Shown one piece after another: positions 62,206 to 64,000 of a DNA stretch of 64,000 bases. The stretch's first letter is position 1. Each line of letters starts with the position of its first letter. The notes beneath the pieces were generated by a model. The model saw only the letters and a program-made list of their open reading frames with translations. It ran no database searches and had not been told where the DNA came from. The stretch is from CAWAMR01 sp963783095 (lineage in GTDB: Bacteria; Planctomycetota; Planctomycetia; Gemmatales; Gemmataceae), in contig CAWAMR010000016.1 of the NCBI GenBank assembly GCA_963783095.1, forward strand, positions 310,001 to 374,000, written 5' to 3'. Both the position numbers and the translations under genes were made by a program.

Positions 62206-64000
62206 CTATTTGCCAATGGACGTTGGGCGTTTCCTTCGGTTCGGACGTTCCTTCTCTTCTGGCGCTGGCAACGTGTGCGGTCCGGTCCCTTGCGGCACAT
62301 ATCCTTCCCGGCGCATCCAGGCGATGCGGTCACGGATGTCGGTTTCGCTGAACTTCTTTTTCGACTCGTGCCACGCATAGACCTCAGCAGTGATGGCCTC
62401 CACGGTTGCTGGCCGGCCATCTAGTAGCAAGTCATTCCAGGAAGCGTAGATGGTAGAGAACAGTTCGGCCCGGTCGGTGTTCATCTTCTCGATATGGCTC
62501 AGGAGGTCATCCATCCCCGCCTGTTGAGAACCCAAAATCGAATTGGCTGCCTCAATCCGGTCGGCAATGTTGGGGCCGGGAGTATACGTCGCTTTCTCGT
62601 TCTTTTTGCCTTTAGGAACAAACCACCCCTGCTTCTTGGCAAAACCCTCCATCTTGTAAATGGCTTCATCGAGTGGTCCGGCCATGTGACGTTTGAACTC
62701 CAGCGCCAAATCGATGCCCAGATGAGCTTGAGTCAGGTGCATGACCTTTGCCAGTTGGGTTCGCCCAAACGTCGGCTTGGAATGAAGCCGCTGGACCACA
62801 TAAGCCGCAATCGCTCCACGTTTGAAGATAATGCCTTTGGGCTCACGTCGTTTGGTGACAAGCCGAGTGCGTTTCTTCCTCGGTTCGCTGGGAGTGGGTC
62901 GGGTTTGCTCGCGTTCAGCGCGGATGCGTTCCAGAAGAACATTGGCCGGTTCATCGTTGGGGTCTTGGGCAACGAGTTTCCCTTCAAAAGCTTGCTTCAG
63001 GATGCTTTGTCGAAGCTTTGAGGCACGTAAAAGATTGGCTTCAACGAGTTTCGATTGCGCGCCGATTATGGTAAGAACCCGCTCGACTTCGGAAACAATT
63101 TCCTTTTGTTCTGCAAGCGGTGGCAAGGGGAACAACATTTCGGAAAATCTGTCTCCGCCCAGATGGGCGATGTTTACCGTCCAACGAGCAATGGCTTGAA
63201 ACCGCTTCGCATGGAGATAGGCCCGGAACACACTCAAAGCATAATCCGGAAGTACAGCGTCCGAACAACGAAATCTCACCAACGTGTTCTGGAAACAACA
63301 ACCCGGAACTTCACCGCGATACATTGCCGGTCGGCCTACGAGTTCGAGGCTTTGACCCTCATTTAAGAGAATATCTCCTTGCTCAAGTTTGTAAGTCTTG
63401 TACTCTTCAGGAGTGAAATTCATCTCCTTCACATCACTCAAGTCAAGCCTGTCTTCATAGACGTTTGCTACACGAAGATATGGCCGCATGTTCGGCCCAC
63501 TGTGATGTTGAGGGGAACGCTGTCGTCCGAGCCTCACTTCTCCTAAATCTTGGATTTTGCCCCAGCACCATCCTTGCGGCAATTGTGGCAATCCATCCGT
63601 TTCCGGTTTCACCGGCTCCTGATACTTTTCCTTCCAATTCTTCGGTGGTTCCTTCCCAGCCGCCTGGAATCTGGCGAGTTGCTCTTCTTCCCACTTGCGA
63701 CGGCGTTCCGCCAAGATGCGTTCCAACAGCTTCGATGCTGGCTCAACATTGGGGTGTGCTGCCCGCCACTCCTCGGTCAACTTTCCGTCCACCGCTGCCT
63801 TCAGCACCGCAGCCCGATAGCGCTTTAGATTCGCTTTCGCTCGTCGCAACGCTGCAACCCCGGCATCGAGGTCGGAAAACAGTTCTTCGATTTTCGAGAC
63901 AATACGGCGTTGCTCGTTGAGTGGTGGAATACATACATTAAATGCCTTCACTTCCGGAAAATAGATAGTGGTATGGGTTGTGCCCTTTCCGAATCGGTCG
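62206..64000 (-). CDS. hsdS: HsdS specificity subunit with long C-terminal extension (5' end outside window)
   Basis: The frame is open to the window end. It begins inside the first half: GKGTTHTTIYFPEVKAFNVC IPPLNEQRRIVSKIEELFSD LDAG, then LPQGWCWGKIQDLGEVRLGR QRSPQHH and LPPLAEQKEIVSEVERVLTI IGAQ as second target domain and spacer helix. After that about 230 extra residues follow: FGRTQLAKVMHLTQAHLGID LALEFKRHMAGPLDEAIYKM and on to SETDIRDRIAWMRREGYVPQ. The KxxKVMHLTQ start recalls Panacea/SocA-like domains, which is inference. Defines the DNA site of the type I system. Confidence 0.85.
   Translation of the reverse strand, partial: DRFGKGTTHTTIYFPEVKAFNVCIPPLNEQRRIVSKIEELFSDLDAGVAALRRAKANLKRYRAAVLKAAVDGKLTEEWRAAHPNVEPASKLLERILAERRRKWEEEQLARFQAAGKEPPKNWKEKYQEPVKPETDGLPQLPQGWCWGKIQDLGEVRLGRQRSPQHHSGPNMRPYLRVANVYEDRLDLSDVKEMNFTPEEYKTYKLEQGDILLNEGQSLELVGRPAMYRGEVPGCCFQNTLVRFRCSDAVLPDYALSVFRAYLHAKRFQAIARWTVNIAHLGGDRFSEMLFPLPPLAEQKEIVSEVERVLTIIGAQSKLVEANLLRASKLRQSILKQAFEGKLVAQDPNDEPANVLLERIRAEREQTRPTPSEPRKKRTRLVTKRREPKGIIFKRGAIAAYVVQRLHSKPTFGRTQLAKVMHLTQAHLGIDLALEFKRHMAGPLDEAIYKMEGFAKKQGWFVPKGKKNEKATYTPGPNIADRIEAANSILGSQQAGMDDLLSHIEKMNTDRAELFSTIYASWNDLLLDGRPATVEAITAEVYAWHESKKKFSETDIRDRIAWMRREGYVPQGTGPHTLPAPEEKERPNRRKRPTSIGK

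Overview
The window looks like the chromosome of a planctomycete, most likely Gemmataceae-like. Evidence is an ECF sigma factor with the hydrophobic C-terminal extension typical of the group, a DUF1559 pseudopilin-like protein, small planctomycete-type hypothetical proteins, a YncE/phosphoesterase fusion and a Bat operon. I ran no database search; all family calls come from reading motifs in the translations. Many conserved genes (ribD, ppdK, fabH, an altronate/galactarate dehydratase, hsdM) carry one or more frameshifts although their sequence stays well conserved on both sides. I read this mainly as indel errors in the assembly, not as mass pseudogenisation, and annotate such genes over their whole span.

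Layout. 1-8.2 kb: ECF sigma factor (cut by the window start), lipase, beta-hydroxyacid dehydrogenase, SMI1-type and CbrC-type proteins, a secreted Kelch-like protein, ribD. 8.25-11.3 kb: an array of 21 tRNA genes, all on the + strand, with one small protein gene inside. The spacers hold long inverted repeats, no tRNA encodes CCA, and three tRNAs with leucine anticodons lack the long variable arm. 11.4-18.5 kb: membrane protein, ppdK, an ATPase plus DUF4276 pair that resembles a defence module, and a secreted TPR protein. 19.1-23.1 kb: batB-batC-batD-batE-like operon on the minus strand. 23.4-41.1 kb: STAS protein, fabH, an ISKra4-like insertion sequence with its inverted repeats, YncE/phosphoesterase, lipoproteins, mazEF, an RQC-minor-like protein, an altronate/galactarate dehydratase, a DUF1559 protein, a GT39 glycosyltransferase and the tmRNA gene ssrA.

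41.1 kb to the window end: accessory DNA. Immediately downstream of ssrA lie four copies of GTATCTAA and a tyrosine-recombinase-like integrase. Then come a coiled-coil protein, a DPPY DNA methyltransferase, a tiny coiled-coil protein, an HNH nuclease, a MerR-like helix-turn-helix protein, an AEP-type primase, an SF3 helicase, a 28-bp inverted repeat around an AT-rich loop, and a DUF932 protein. Together these look like a self-replicating integrative element (satellite- or plasmid-like) inserted at the 3' end of ssrA. Its core genes are intact, in contrast to the broken genes elsewhere. From about 50 kb on there is a mosaic of hypothetical genes, GIY-YIG nucleases, gene fragments and a dispersed short repeat. 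The window ends in a minus-strand defence operon: hsdS (open at the window end), a large antitoxin-like protein, a VapC-type PIN toxin, hsdM and an OLD-like ATPase/TOPRIM nuclease. No rRNA and no CRISPR array was seen. The far end of the ssrA-linked element was not found and may lie outside the window.
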